Part shown: one piece after another, positions 23,305-34,911 of the stretch
How positions within the stretch are numbered: the stretch's first letter is position 1
How the letters are laid out: each line of letters begins with the position of its first letter
Origin: Zhengitettix transpicula
Lineage: Eukaryota > Arthropoda > Insecta > Orthoptera > Tetrigidae
Assembly: GCA_037074705.1 (NCBI GenBank)
Contig: CM073596.1
Location: 17,132,501 to 17,196,500 of the forward strand
Reading direction: 5' to 3'
DNA length: 64,000 nt
Notes under the pieces: generated by a model
What the model was told of the DNA's origin: nothing
What the model saw: only the letters and a program-made list of their open reading frames with translations
Databases searched by the model: none
Program-made: the position numbers and the translations under genes

Positions 23305-23760
23305 ATAATAAAAAGTATGTATGTTTGTATCTATCTATTTATGTACGTATTTACGTTCATTTCAATAAAAATTTAAACGGGTACACATATGACAACAAAA
23401 ATTGGTACATATATCTTTAAACACACGAGAAACGGTACTGAAGGGGTGAGAAACCATTAGCATAAAGGTGGTAGGATTATAATTGAAAAATGTGAACATT
23501 GTGTTAAATTACTGAGCGTCAAGAGACTGACGTCAAGGGACAGAGAGAGACGAAACTACGTGACAAACAAAGGAAATAGTTCCTTTTTCCGTAATGAAAT
23601 AGAGCAGAAATATTTTCATACTTCATCGAATGATACTAAAAAAACAATATCGAATCCTTTACGATCCTTACGGAATATGTAAGTTTATTTCCTCGCCATA
23701 TTAGTGATTACAATATGGCGACTATTTGTTTTATGTTGTGAATAGCGAAAACAACGGTTA
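23305..23760 (+). mobile_element. Helitron fragment (5' part)
   Basis: It starts near TAATAAAAAGTATGTATG and follows the family order: TTTACGTTCATTT, AAATTTAAACGGGTACAC, GAGAAACGGTACTG, TTGTGTTAAATTACTGAGCG, GTAATGAAATAGAGCAGAAA and ATGGCGACTATTTGTTTTA. The 3' end with CTAGT is missing. It is non-autonomous and truncated. Confidence 0.7.
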
Positions 23761-25195
23761 GAAGAATAATTTAATAAAATTTTGAATAAAGGAGTCCATA
23801 TTGATTTTATTAAACATTTACTCTGCAATATCGCCACGAATGGAGGCTTAAATTCATTGCTGTGGCAACGACCCACTGTGCCACTCTCCATTGTAGGCAT
23901 TTCTCATTGTTGGCACTCCATCTGTGTTTTTTTTTTACTATTATCTTTATTTTCAATGCAACCATTATGTGGTCTCAAAAAACACCACCACACAACTTCT
24001 GCACACAACACCCCCTGAGACAAAAGAGGGCCAGCTTTCTGTCTTCTTCGAATGTGTGCGTATTCCTTTTTTTTGGTTCGTTAATGTGTCGAAGCGCTAT
24101 TGATTTTCCTTTTTTGTGTTTAATCTTGCTTAGACTTTGACGCATCATTGTTATACAGTGAATGGTTTGAAGAGTCAAGTACCTGCCTCTGTGTTTTGGA
24201 TATAACCTTTTTTTTTTACTATTTAAAATGTCGTGTTTTAGGGCACGTAACATGGAGGGCGAAATGCCGTTCCTCATTTGAAGCGGAATTACTTTGCATT
24301 AATTATTTTTACGTTTATTAGGAAGCCGTTAGTTTATCATATTTGTTTGTTAAACGTAATAGCTAATTACATTAGTTTTTCTAGTAAAGTGAAATTGTTT
24401 TATTAATTATGTAAATAAATAGTCAAAAATTGACCAAAAAAACTATAAAAATTTAACCGGAAACTTCTTAAGTAAAATCCCTAATCTTAGGAAATTATGA
24501 CAGGATTTATGGATATCTGTTGTAATGTGGAAAATCATCTTCGGTATCCAGAATGTCCAATAACGGGATACATTCATAGTTACGAGTGTAAATTCTTGAG
24601 TGATAAACCCCGAAAATTAAATTACGGGTTTCGTCTACCATGGTTTTCTATTCCGAGCGTCAGTTCAGCTCAAATATTTACAATAATAGCTGCATTAAAT
24701 AATTTTAATTTTAAACGCCTTCTGCTGCGGACTTCACTATTTTTTTCACTTTATTGCTCCTAGATTTCTTAAAATCATAATAAAATGAAATGAATTCAGA
24801 ATGTTTGCTGTAGTATTTAATTTTTTAACTTCGTTCTCGTCTAAATTGCCTCTCAACTTCCCCCTTCATAATCTTTAGAGTTTCACTTTCACACAGTCGT
24901 GTGTTTCATGAACAGAGCATGTGAAAGCTCTTACGCAATACAAATTGGATATTCTTCTGTTGCATGTGTTGTCTATTAGTAATTACTGTATATCGTGTAC
25001 ATACTGTATAATAATAATTTCGTATATACAGAAGATATTTTTTCCGGTATTTAATATATTTAGTATGTACTTAATATATATGTATTCAATACATTTGATA
25101 AAGAAGGCAGATTTAAACATTTAACTCCTTCGACTCTCTTTCCACTCGTTAATTATTAATATTTAATTATAAAATAGGATCAAAAAACCGTTATT
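23761..25195. other. AT-rich spacer, nothing recognised
   Basis: I see only short frames without family resemblance, T-rich runs and no shared repeat. Confidence 0.45.
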
Positions 25196-25207
25196 CATAT
25201 ATATATA

Positions 25208-26093
25208 TTGTGGTATACACAATTTAAAAAAATAAAATAAGCCACTACGTTAGAGACAAATTATGTAGTATTCCATTTAAATAAAGCAAAGGAAGAAAGT
25301 ATTTTAGCTTGAAGTTAAGCCAAAATTATTTTAAAGAGATAACAAAATATTATTTAATTACAATTTCGTCTAACATTGAACTTTGTACATTTTATGTTCT
25401 ACTAAATAAATACCTCACCTGTAATGAAAATCAAAAACTTCAGGGCCACTAATAATGATAGTGGTTTGCAACTGTCTCCAAAGTTACAAAGAAATATACA
25501 AATATAATCTACAATAACACAATTTCATAAAAAGTATCTAACAACAAAAAAAAACCTAGAGAAATCTGGCGCTAGAATATTATCCTAAAGGTTTACAAAA
25601 TCAGGTTTCTACATACCGTTTTTATTCTGAGCAGCTCCGGGACCAGTTTGTGCACTCGTGGTTATTTTAGTTTTATAGAACAATACTTTATTTACGGGCC
25701 ACAACACTGACTGCTGTATAGTTACACTTTATAACAATTTCGGTAACCTTCCTACTTTACTATTTCATTTAATATGCAATTTCAACACTTGACTGGTTCC
25801 TTTAATACATACGCTGAATGTGACCACATCTGGCCGGGCCGCCACAACAGTCTGACTTGACCACTCTTGTCAAACCCTCCAAAAACACTCGGCCAGCCTC
25901 CCAAAACACAACACACTCATTGTTTTCTGCCAAAGTTATTTGTGTGTACGCTTTTCGACAATAATCCGTAGCAACCATTACAGTCTATACATTATTGCGC
26001 TAAGCAATGCCTGTTCTTTTAAATGCTCTGGCCTCAAAGTTACGCCGACAATGTCAAAGAGAAAATTTTAAAATGAAAATTACAAATTGTTTA
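25208..26093 (-). repeat. Family T element, copy T2 (minus orientation)
   Basis: It lies between a TA tract (25196-25208) and a long TA tract (26094-26133). On the minus strand the conserved 5' block is at about 26010-25947 (TTATTGTCGAAAAGCGTAC). The second landmark, GGAGCTGCTC...AATAAAAACGGTATGTAG, AAACCTGATTTTGTAAACC, follows at about 25640-25585. The 3' border is TATACCACAATATATA. It sits head to head with T3 across the TA tract. The order of landmarks is the same as in T3, T4, T5 and T6. Confidence 0.8.

Positions 26094-26133
<40 letters not shown>
26094..26133. repeat. (TA)n microsatellite between T2 and T3
   Basis: About 40 bp of TA repeats form the centre of the head-to-head T2/T3 pair. 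Confidence 0.95.
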
Positions 26134-26138
<5 letters not shown>

Positions 26139-27054
26139 TAATGATGTATATTGTAATTTTTATTTCATAATTTTTTTAATATTATTGCCGGTGTAACTTT
26201 GAGGCAAGAGTATAGTAAAGAATAGTCAGTGTGGAGCAAGAATGCAGAGACTGTAAAGGTCGCTACGCAATTATTGTCAGAAAAACATATGTAATACGCA
26301 CAAAACTTTGGCGGAAACGACCAGTGTATTTTAGGAGTCTAACCAGAGTAGTCTTGGGAGAAAAAACGTTAATGTTCGTAGAGAAGTCGGTTTTGGGACT
26401 TTAACTAACGATAGCGTGAATATAGCTTTGGAGACCTGCCAAAGATTCTCGAGACTAAATAATTAGAAATCATCAAAATCTAAGCAGAACCAAGACTGAA
26501 AATATCACATTTGGCATTAACGTATTTCTAGAGCAAAACTGAGTGACAATAAGTACGACAACGTAAAGTTCGTAAACACTTGTCAGAGAGGAGCCGGAAT
26601 TTTTTTGTCAAATCGAAATAGCAATCACTGTTATGGCCTCTTAAGGAAATAATTTCTTTAAAAATATAATAACTGTGGAGAGCACAAGACGTTACCGGAG
26701 CAGCTCTAAATAAAATATGTAGAAACTTAATTTTGTAAACATTATGTTAATATAATTTACCGTCAGATTTCTCTACTTTTTTGTTAGTTCATTTTATACA
26801 ATTTCGTTATTTTTAATTTATTTTGTATTTTTCTTTTGTAACTTTTGGTGCTAATTGCAAATTACTACAATTTTTAGAGGCCCAATAAGCATCCCTGAAG
26901 TTTTGGTTCTCATTAATGCTGAGGTATTTGTTAAAAACTAAAAATGTACAAAAATTAAATGGTTAAAATTGAAGGTAAAATCCTGTTAATTTTCTTCCTT
27001 TTTTAAAAAATTTCTAATAACGCATAATATGTTTCCAACAATTTTTTGTATATC

Positions 27055-27057
<3 letters not shown>
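26134..27057 (+). repeat. Family T element, copy T3
   Basis: It starts after the TA tract with TGATTAATGATGTATATTG. It carries the conserved block at 26231-26291 (GAGCAAGAATGCAGAGACTG, TTATTGTCAGAAAAAC). Further on are CGGAGCAGCTCTAAATAAA and ATGTAGAAACTTAATTTTG (about 26695-26740), and the 3' border TATCACAATATATA runs into TA repeats at 27058-27085. No protein is encoded. Confidence 0.8.
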
Positions 27058-27085
<28 letters not shown>

Positions 27086-27088
<3 letters not shown>

Positions 27089-28025
27089 GGTAATTGGTAA
27101 TTAAGACATTGTTCTAATTGGAAAGTTGGATTGTAAAGGACTCATTATTAGTGGATATAGAGCGGACGCCGCAACAATCCGGCCAGGCAAAGAAAACATT
27201 GTTGATGAGTCTAGAAGGTTCTACGCGCTCAAAACTTGCGAGACGAACGAACAGTCTGGAAATGTAGTCGGGCAGTAGGCAGCGAGGAGAAAAGACAAAA
27301 ATTCCAAGTCATGAAAATTTGAACAGATATCAGTCGGGCAGCAGACAGCGAGTAGACCAGACGAAAAGTTTTACAGTCGGCAGTCAGAACGAAAGAATGT
27401 GGGCCAGTCACAAACAAGCTTTCAGATATTAAAAAGTAAAGCAAGATTCAGTCGGGAAGGAGACAGAGCAACTAGTTGCAGTAAAGCATCGAGAACCAAC
27501 CAATTTGTGTTAAACCAACTAACAAACTACACCAATTAGAGCCTGTGAACATTTAGAGTCTGTGAGAACTTAGAATCAGTGATTTCCCCAAAATTGTGCA
27601 CGAAAAACTAAAAATGAGACCTGGGCAGCCGTAAGTAGTGAAAACCTTTAAAATCATTTGTAAACCGTGTTTAAAAGATAAAAGTCAGATCGTTCTTTAA
27701 TTATTTAATTATGGATAGAATGAGATTGTTAATTCTTGTTAAAATTGAAATTGTTAAATTCAATCTTTAGTATTATTTCTTCCGCAACAAATTTCATCTA
27801 CGTTCAGACGCTTTGATTTCCATAAAAAGTAAATGTAATTTTGATTATTTAAATTCTGCCATTTATCAAACCCAGATCAAGACCCTGAGATCCCAAATTA
27901 TTTTGTGTATTTTATACTTGTTTTAAAATTGATAATAAATCTTGTTTAATAGTTTTCATTTAAGTAATTTGTGTTTTTTTCATTTGTCAAATTCAGCCAT
28001 ATCATATTATATTTTAATTATTACA
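27086..28025 (+). repeat. TA-bounded element with short terminal inverted repeats (family T relative)
   Basis: This 940 bp segment starts TGTGGTAATTGG after (TA)n and ends TTATTACAA before (TA)n, so its ends are imperfect inverted repeats (TTGTGGTAATT against TTGTAATAATT). The 3' half shares the family T landmark order: GTAAGTAGTGAAAACCTTT then TTTGTAAACC (27632-27670). The 5' half differs. It has at least three copies of a CAGTCGGGCAG-like motif (near 27268, 27333 and 27450). An AAAAATGAGACCTGGGCAGCC string directly before GTAAGTAG looks like a start codon followed by a splice donor. Confidence 0.55.
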
Positions 28026-28112
28026 ATATATATATATATGTATGTATATACATACATACATACATACATACATACATACATACATACATACATACATACA
28101 TACATACATACA

Positions 28113-28144
<32 letters not shown>

Positions 28145-28183
28145 TACTTACATACATACTTACATACATACTTACATACATAC

Positions 28184-28214
<31 letters not shown>

Positions 28215-28250
28215 CATACTTACATACATACATACTTACATACATACATA
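28026..28250. repeat. Compound microsatellite: (TA)n, (TACA)n and (CTTA)n
   Basis: TA repeats at 28026-28039 pass into about 200 bp of TACA units with an inner block of CTTA units (28114-28143) and interspersed CTTACATA. The frames of Tyr-Ile-His-Thr repeats across it are translation artefacts. Confidence 0.97.
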
Positions 28251-30512
28251 TGTGTATTCTTCAGTAGGTTCATTTGCCTTCCGTCGTCATTTTCGAGAAA
28301 TGGAATGCACTTGCTAATGATGGAGCTCGAAACGAAACCGCATCTATAAAGAGCCGTACTTTATTGGGCAGCGTTGAAAAGTTTCACCAGTTACGTAACG
28401 TTCGCTTGGAGCCTATTTATAGCCTTACCTGTCCGTTAACTTTCGCTCGGCCAAAGTGATAAATAATTGTTGTTGAGTGCGGTTTTGTGAGTGTCGCAAG
28501 AGGGCAGGGCAAGTTGTAAAGTGCGGCCGTGGGCGAGGTTATCGGGCCCCCGAGTTATCGAGTGTCTAGTGCAACGAATGCAAAACAAGGCGACACCTAG
28601 AAACACTAGTAAGACAGTGAAACGATGAAATCACTAGATTCATATTTGATAGATGTAAGTTCGAAGTCTGAAATTACGCGTGTGTTGCGTGTCACAGTAG
28701 TAAGTCCATAATGCTGGACCATGTTGTAACAAGCTTTTAATTTTATTTTTCAGGTGGGTACTAACGTACAAAATCTGTTTCTGCAATATGGTAAGTGGGG
28801 ATATATAAATTTTTTGCTACCTCTTGTGGCTTGTGTGATCTTTCTAGCTACGGGGAGAGCGTAGGCTACGAATCCTGGAAAGCCTTTTGTTTATCCTCTC
28901 GAGGGAATTTGCGTTTCCATATTGGCTTCTTCGTGGACACCTGTTTTCTTTGTCGAGTCGAGGAATGTTGTCTAATTACTTTGCGGGCGAGCTTTAACAT
29001 TCAGGCACGCAGCACAGCCTCAAAAATGTCCGCCATCGTGCGAGTTTCTCATTGACTTCCTGCTCTCGTACGATACGACGTTTCTTTGTGGTTGTTTTGG
29101 CCCTTCTATTTGCTTCTGTTTGGCTTCCATTTAACAGTTGACTCCATATTTCTGTTATTTATTTTCTCAAACCGTATTTTCATTTCAAATGTTCTTATAC
29201 GTATGAATGTATCATCATATAATGAAACATTGTGATATTTGAGGAGCTTTAATAACAATAATTAATATTTTATTGTCTCTCTTTTCCTATTCGCAGCTTT
29301 GACATTAATCTTCTGTTTCTAGTTGACTGCTTCAATTTTCACTTTTTCTATATTAATGTATTTAATACAGTAGTTTTTTTTTCCATTTTCATGTCTGTTA
29401 TTTTCAAATTTAAAATTGTCAATTCAGTCTTCTTAATGATTCACATTTGTGTCCCTTACATCATTTATTATTTTTTCGTGATGGCCGTGGTAGATTTATG
29501 TCCAGTTATTTTTTTTATTATTTACATATATTTATTAATTTATATCTCATCAGTCTTTCCGCAGCACGTCGGACGTTCATATACTTTTTTATACATTTAT
29601 GGGTTTAATCCTTGGTTTATATTAGTATTTTGTTTGTAATAATTTTTCTTTAATATTCCGCTTTATAAATCGATACATTACATCAGTTTTCAGTTTACGG
29701 GCATTTACCCAATATTCTATTGTTTGTGTTAACGAAGTAGTGATCTAGTAACATATTTCTGATTAATACCGGGTTAATTTCTCATCTACGAGAAACACAT
29801 TAATTTTATATCAAATACGAATTTTACGAAAAGATCTTACATTTTACTCGATAATAATCTGTATAAAAATAATTTTAAGTTGAATTTCCATGTACAGTTG
29901 AGCTTCTATGTTTTAAGGATCTTCTTTATGGCATTGTATGGGAAACAAAATAGTGTATATCTATGGCCGATATCAGCTTCCTCTTTACCTGAATTAATTG
30001 CAACGTTAAAAGTTTAAACTATTCACTCGTTCTAGTCATAAGACGCCTTCCGACATCGTCGTCGTCGTCGTGTCTTGAGAGTGAAACTTTGGACGCTTCT
30101 TCTACTTCCGCGAACTTAGATTGAAGCTTTCAGAGCCTTTGATGTCGAGCGATCTTCTTCTCCGCGAGGTGCGTCGTGCTTCGCGTGACGAAAAGAACAA
30201 ACTACTTGCGGTGGTGGTGGTGAGAAATATCGGAGGGTTCGGGGGGGGGGGGCGGAGGAAGAGACGAACATCGAAGTGCACGGAAACTTCCGCTTAAGGT
30301 CGTTTTCAGATTGATAAGCAGAAGAAAACAATAAGGTGGAATTTCAGTACTGATTATTATCGAATAGTGCAACCATGTTAGAGGTACAAGTGTATCAAGC
30401 TTCTGAAAATCTTATTGCATTTTCGTCCTTCAAATTGTTTCCTTATATAAGTGAATCGAGTTGAAACGACAATAGCGAACAGTATTACGAACAAATTTTA
30501 ATCGATTATCTA
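28251..30512. other. Spacer; possible micro-exon, GTC repeats, G run
   Basis: 28420-28600 is GC-richer (GAGGTTATCGGGCCCCCGAG) without a frame. A splice-flanked 37 bp segment is listed separately. A short (GTC)n lies at 30057-30071, followed by a GC-rich patch to 30300 with a 13-G run at 30241-30252. The rest is AT-rich and empty. Confidence 0.4.
28754..28790 (+). other. Possible 37 bp micro-exon (weak)
   Basis: TTTTATTTTTCAG ends at 28753 and GTAAGTGGGG starts at 28791. The 37 bp between are open in two of three phases (VGTNVQNLFLQY or WVLTYKICFCNM). Acceptor plus donor at this spacing can arise by chance in 64 kb of AT-rich DNA. The phase does not by itself link to the exon at 59.3 kb. Confidence 0.2.
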
Positions 30513-31255
30513 TCTATATAAAAAAAGGATGTATATTTGTATGTATGTATTTACGTTAATTTGTATACAAATTTAAACGCGTGGACAGATTTAAACAACA
30601 GATATTCTTAAAAAATACGAGAAACGGTACTGTTGGGGGGGGGGGGAGGTGATAAACCTCTAGCATAAATGTGGAAAGTATTACAATTAAAATAATGTGA
30701 TCATTTTGTGTTAAATTACTACGCACCGAGAGACCATGAGAGAGAGAGAGAAAGACGTTACTGCGCCACGTACAATGTAAATAGTTCCTTTTTACGTAAT
30801 GAAATAAAGCAGAAATATTTTGATTGAATAAAATCTATTATTTTATCCAGTAATACTCCGTCGAAAGATGATAAAAAATATACGAAATACTTTACGACCC
30901 TTCCGAAAAATATAAGTTAATTTTCGTGCCATATTAAGTCCAATATGACGACTATTTGTTTACATTACGAATCTAGCTAAGAATTTTGATTGAATTTTTT
31001 CGTAATGTCTGAAGACTGAGGGACAAATATATATTTAAGAAGAAATTCGGGTGTATGTTTGTTGGGTTTGATGCAATAAAATTCATTGGATTTTATAGCT
31101 GTTCAATTAATTCACTATCGGTAGAGAGTTTGTACGGAACTAGAAACATTTATACATAGATTAAATCACTTCTTGACCAAAATATTAATATAGAATTAAA
31201 TATTTTTCGGGTATATATAAAAGTACATGAATAACGCCAGGCACAACCCAGCTAG
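30513..31255 (+). mobile_element. Non-autonomous Helitron, apparently complete (743 bp)
   Basis: It starts TCTATATAAAAAAAGGATGT and ends ACGCCAGGCACAACCCAGCTAG followed by T. This fits Helitron structure: 5' TC, 3' CTRR, insertion in AT, no inverted repeats and no target duplication. Inside are the family landmarks AAATTTAAACGCGTGGACAG, GAGAAACGGTACTG, TTTTGTGTTAAATTACTACG, AATGAAATAAAGCAGAAATA and GACGACTATTTGTTTACATT. No Rep/helicase is present, so it would have moved with enzymes from elsewhere. It is the best reference for the seven other Helitron pieces in the window. Confidence 0.82.
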
Positions 31256-31557
31256 TATAAAATAAATATTTCTAACCTAGATATTCTAAGTTAAATAGAG
31301 AAGGTAAAAGATGTCACACGATTAATGTTAATAGGCCATACTATAATTTTAAACATTGCGTGTGTTTTTATCGCCATCACTATTCGTCAGAATTGTCATT
31401 ATTTTTTTGTTGGCCAAGCTATTATGGATTGGCTGGATTTTTATATTTTAATTTATTATTCTGGAGATTCATAAAATCTCATTTTATTGTCTGAATTTTT
31501 AATAATACTTCCTAATAATTTTTACATTCTACGGGAAAAGGGCGTAGGGAGAAGGAA
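31256..31557. other. AT-rich spacer
   Basis: Nothing recognised. Confidence 0.5.
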
Positions 31558-32010
31558 ATTTTTTTTTAGGGCAACAGGCTACATGTGGGTAATCCACGTT
31601 GGGCAACTACCCTTTAATAGCATAGGAAGGGATTTGAAAGGCGGGATGGGGAAGGGTGGAGGAAGGTAGCCAAGGGTTAATTAGGGCCCCCGGGCTACGG
31701 TTTAAGGATCCTACCCGGCATTCGCCTAAAGAAATGCAGGGAAAACCCTAGAAAACCTGCATCAGGTAGGTCGGGCATTGGGTACTTGTCCCACGCGCTT
31801 CCGATGGCGTAAGAGTGGTTTGCTGTGGGGTCGCAGCTTTTCCTTCTCCGTACCTCGAACAGTTTAGGAGGCAGCTGGCCGACTATTCCAATGGGAACAG
31901 AGAAACAACTCTTACCGTATGCCCAAGGTCTGAGACCCCGGACCATACACCTCTCAAAACAGGTCGAGGTGCCTCGGCTTGTGGGAATCTTAGTTCAAAA
32001 ACGGAGAGGA
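31558..32010 (-). repeat. Family R short retroposon, copy R5
   Basis: A nearly complete short-form copy. A T run at 31558-31567 marks the 3' end, followed on the given strand by AGGGCAACAGGCTACATG, GGATCCTACCCGGCATTCGC, CAGGTAGGTCGGGCATTGG and GGAGGCAGCTGGCCGACTA. The 5' end near 32005 passes into GGAGAGGAGGGAGGAGGAAA. Confidence 0.8.
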
Positions 32011-33750
32011 GGGAGGAGGAAAATAATGTATGTATATTTTTAGCTATACCCTTAAACTAGGCAGCCAGCGTTTCACGACTATGAGTTATTGGTAACAGGG
32101 AAATAAAAATTGTTAGGTTGAACAACTCCCAACGTCATTTATTGCCGCAGAAACACTTCTCCTGTTTCGGAATTAATTTAATTAAACTAGAACAGTAATT
32201 ATTAGTCGCTTCTTTAAGGTAGCAGACATCTTGAATTTATTTAGCCTTATTAAAGAGCACTGTGTAAGGCTAAAAAAACACAACCAACAAATTATCTTTA
32301 TATAAATTGTATAGATACTGTCTCAAGACTATTATTCGTGATTTTTATTTTAATAATAATTTTGAATGCCGAAATAATATTCCGTGCTTACCGACAAAGA
32401 GTAATTCAAATTTTTTTTAAGGATAATCAGTCAAATAGTAGGGCTCGTCAATTTTAGGAGTAGCTTGGCAACTTTGAGGCGTTGAAAAAAAATGGTGAAT
32501 AATGAGAGAGGAAGAATTCCTTAATTGAATATGCTGAATGTAAGGAATGTCAAATAGTTTCGTTTTAAACACGCATTTTAATTTTGGCGAATTACGTTGC
32601 ATTTCGTGTTGTAATTCAACGTCGATTCCTACGGAACTCTTACCTTTATCTTCGAATGTTGTGAAGCGTGTGCGCTAGTTTACTCTGTGCCAAACAATGT
32701 GAGACTGGTGTTCGTCTATTCCTGACGAACTTGCTGTTGAGTAAAGAGATAAACAATTTGAAGAGCCAATAAAAGCTGGCGTGAGGCTGGTCATGGGTGC
32801 TTTGCCAAAATTAAACTTCCGCCTGTTCAAGTAAAACTTTCGATTTAAATACAAACTTCCTGGTTTGTTAATTTATTCTCGGGCGCAGTAGCAGTAACAA
32901 CCACTTGCATAACGATGTGCTATTTCAGTGTGAGAGAGAGATTATCGAGAAGCTCTGAATAAAACAATTTCAGGCGTAACCATTAACTGTACTATTTAAC
33001 GGTTTGCAGCAAAGATCGAGGAAAAATAGTTTAGAAATTTACTTATTAGCAAATATTAAGAATTTTTCCATTCAGTATTTTTCTGTATTAGTTTGTATAT
33101 GCCGCCGAATTCGTTGTACTTTTCAAACTACTGTACGAAAGGTTCAGTTGCTATAATTACATATTTAATGAATAAGAAAGATAGCAATTTCAGACAAAAA
33201 AGGGGTAATATAAATATTTATATAAATAAGAAAGATAACAAATTCAGACTAAAAGTGATAATAATTTAATCAGAGGTAACAATTTTTCAATTACATATTT
33301 ATTTGGAAACATATTCTTATTTTGTGTCAGTCTGCCGAATACAGTTTGTTCTTGCTTTTTTTTTTCACTCGAAATATTTGTTTGTTGACATCAATTTAAA
33401 CGAATTTTTATTTATATGCCTCGTCGTTTATATGAATGGTTTAAATTATTTTAAACCTCATGATTAAATTGTTTTCAATCATTTTATTTAGTTCATCTCT
33501 TTGTTCAGTTTCTTCATAAGTTTCAACCAGTAATATAGTATGAAAGGGTGTCTGTTTAGTTTCAGATTGTCATTTAATATATTTTGCTGCTTCTTAAAAA
33601 GAGTGTGGTCAGTTTAATAAACTGTAGTGCCGAGAATTATTCATATTCTTTCTTGCGATAAAGCTCCTTATATTCCTTACAAATCGGCCTACGATGAAAT
33701 TGTCTTTAAATTATTTTCCGCCGGTTACTTATTAAAATCGGAGGGGGGGG
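32011..33750. other. Spacer; duplicated Penelope-like tail remnant at about 33170-33270
   Basis: Mostly AT-rich with no gene. At 33173-33218 and 33227-33270 two tandem pieces read AATAAGAAAGATAGCAA, TTCAGAC and (G)TAATA, like the outer edge of the Penelope-like tails at 17.9 and 20.9 kb. The hammerhead part is missing in both. The link is inferred from about 45 bp only. Confidence 0.4.
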
Positions 33751-33751
33751 G

Positions 33752-34110
33752 AAGTGTAGACTCGCTATGTATAGGGTGGGTAAGCCACATAGTGGCAACT
33801 CCCCTCTTATAGAATAGGAAAGAAATTTGAAAGGAGAGTTGCGGAAGGGTAGAGGAAGGTAGCCACGAGTTAACTAGGGCCCCCGGCCTATATTTTAAGG
33901 ATCCTACCCGGCATTCGCCTAAAGAAATGCAGGACAAACCCTAGAAAAACCTGAATCAGGTAGGTCGGGCATTGGGTACTTGTCCCACGCCCTTCCGATA
34001 GCGGGAGAGGAGTTTTCTGTGGGGACGCAGCATTCTATTCACCATGCCTCGACCAGTTTAGGAGGCAGCTGGCCGATTATTCCAATAGGAATAGCAGACA
34101 ACTCTTTTAA
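33752..34110 (-). repeat. Family R short retroposon, copy R6 (5'-truncated, tail subtype B)
   Basis: The subtype-B tail (CTATGTATAGGG) is at 33766, after a G run (33743-33750). The body is well preserved (GGATCCTACCCGGCATTCGC at 33899). It stops at AGCAGACAACTCTTT, where R7's T run begins. Confidence 0.75.
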
Positions 34111-34115
34111 AAAAC

Positions 34116-34357
34116 TTTTTTTGGGGGGCAACAGGCTACATGAGGGTAATCCACTTTGGGCAACTCCCCTTTAATAGCATAGGAAGGGATTTGAAAGGGG
34201 GGATGCGGAAGGGTGGAGGAAGGTAGCCAATGGTTACTAGGGCCCCCGGGCTATAGTTTAAGGATCCTACCCGGCATTCGCCTAAAGAAATGCAGGGAAA
34301 ACCCTAGGAAAACATGCATCGGGTAGGTCGGGCATTGGGTACTTGTCCCACGCCCGT
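34116..34357 (-). repeat. Family R short retroposon, copy R7 (truncated)
   Basis: A T run (about 34117-34122), the subtype-A tail GGGCAACAGGCTACATGAGG, and the body up to TTGTCCCACGCCCG at 34357, where it stops abruptly. Only the 3' half of the element is present. Confidence 0.75.
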
Positions 34358-34390
34358 AAATATTTTAGTATTTTAAAGTTTTCATTTCAC

Positions 34391-34911
34391 AGGAGCCTGC
34401 GAGAGGATTCTCTCGCAGGCTTAACTTTATAGGAGAGATACGAAGGGATGCCTTTTGCTCTCTGTTTTTGAACTAAGGTTCCCAGAAGCCGAAGCACCTC
34501 GGCCTGTTCTGAGACGTGTATGATCTGGGGTCACAGACCTTGGGCATACCGTAAGAGTTGTCCGCTATTCCCATTGGAATAGTCCGCCAGCTGCCTCCTA
34601 AACTGATCGAGGCACGGAGAAGGTAATGCTGCGTCCCCACAGCAATCTCCTCTCCCGCTATTGGAAGGGCGTGGGACAAGGACCCAATGCCCGACCTACC
34701 CGATGCAGGTTTTTCTAAGGTTTTCCCTGCATTTCTTTAGGCGAATGCCGGGTAGGATCCTTAAAATACAGCCCGGGGGCCCTAGTAACCCTTGGCTACC
34801 TTCCTCTACCCTTCCGCACCCCCCCTTTCAAATCCCTTCCTATGCTATTAAAGGGGAGTTGCCCAATGTGGATCACCCTCATGTAGCCTGTTGCCTTAAA
34901 AAAAACAGTTT
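34391..34911 (+). repeat. Family R short retroposon, copy R8 (long form, complete)
   Basis: It is opposite to R6 and R7. It starts at the perfect palindrome at 34395-34420 (GCCTGCGAGAG, GATT, CTCTCGCAGGC). It continues through the core and ends with CTCATGTAGCCTGTTGCCTT and an A run at 34898-34905. R7 and R8 thus face away from each other around a ~35 bp spacer. Confidence 0.8.
34395..34420. repeat. 11 bp perfect inverted repeat (hairpin) in family R
   Basis: The arms GCCTGCGAGAG and CTCTCGCAGGC are perfect complements around a 4-base loop. Weaker forms of the same palindrome occur in R2 (about 7798-7815), R4 (about 9575-9592) and at 10128-10146. Confidence 0.85.

Noticed and set aside
27942..28349. 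Long frames of Tyr-Ile-His-Thr repeats
   Set aside because: They are translations of the TACA microsatellite in three frames.
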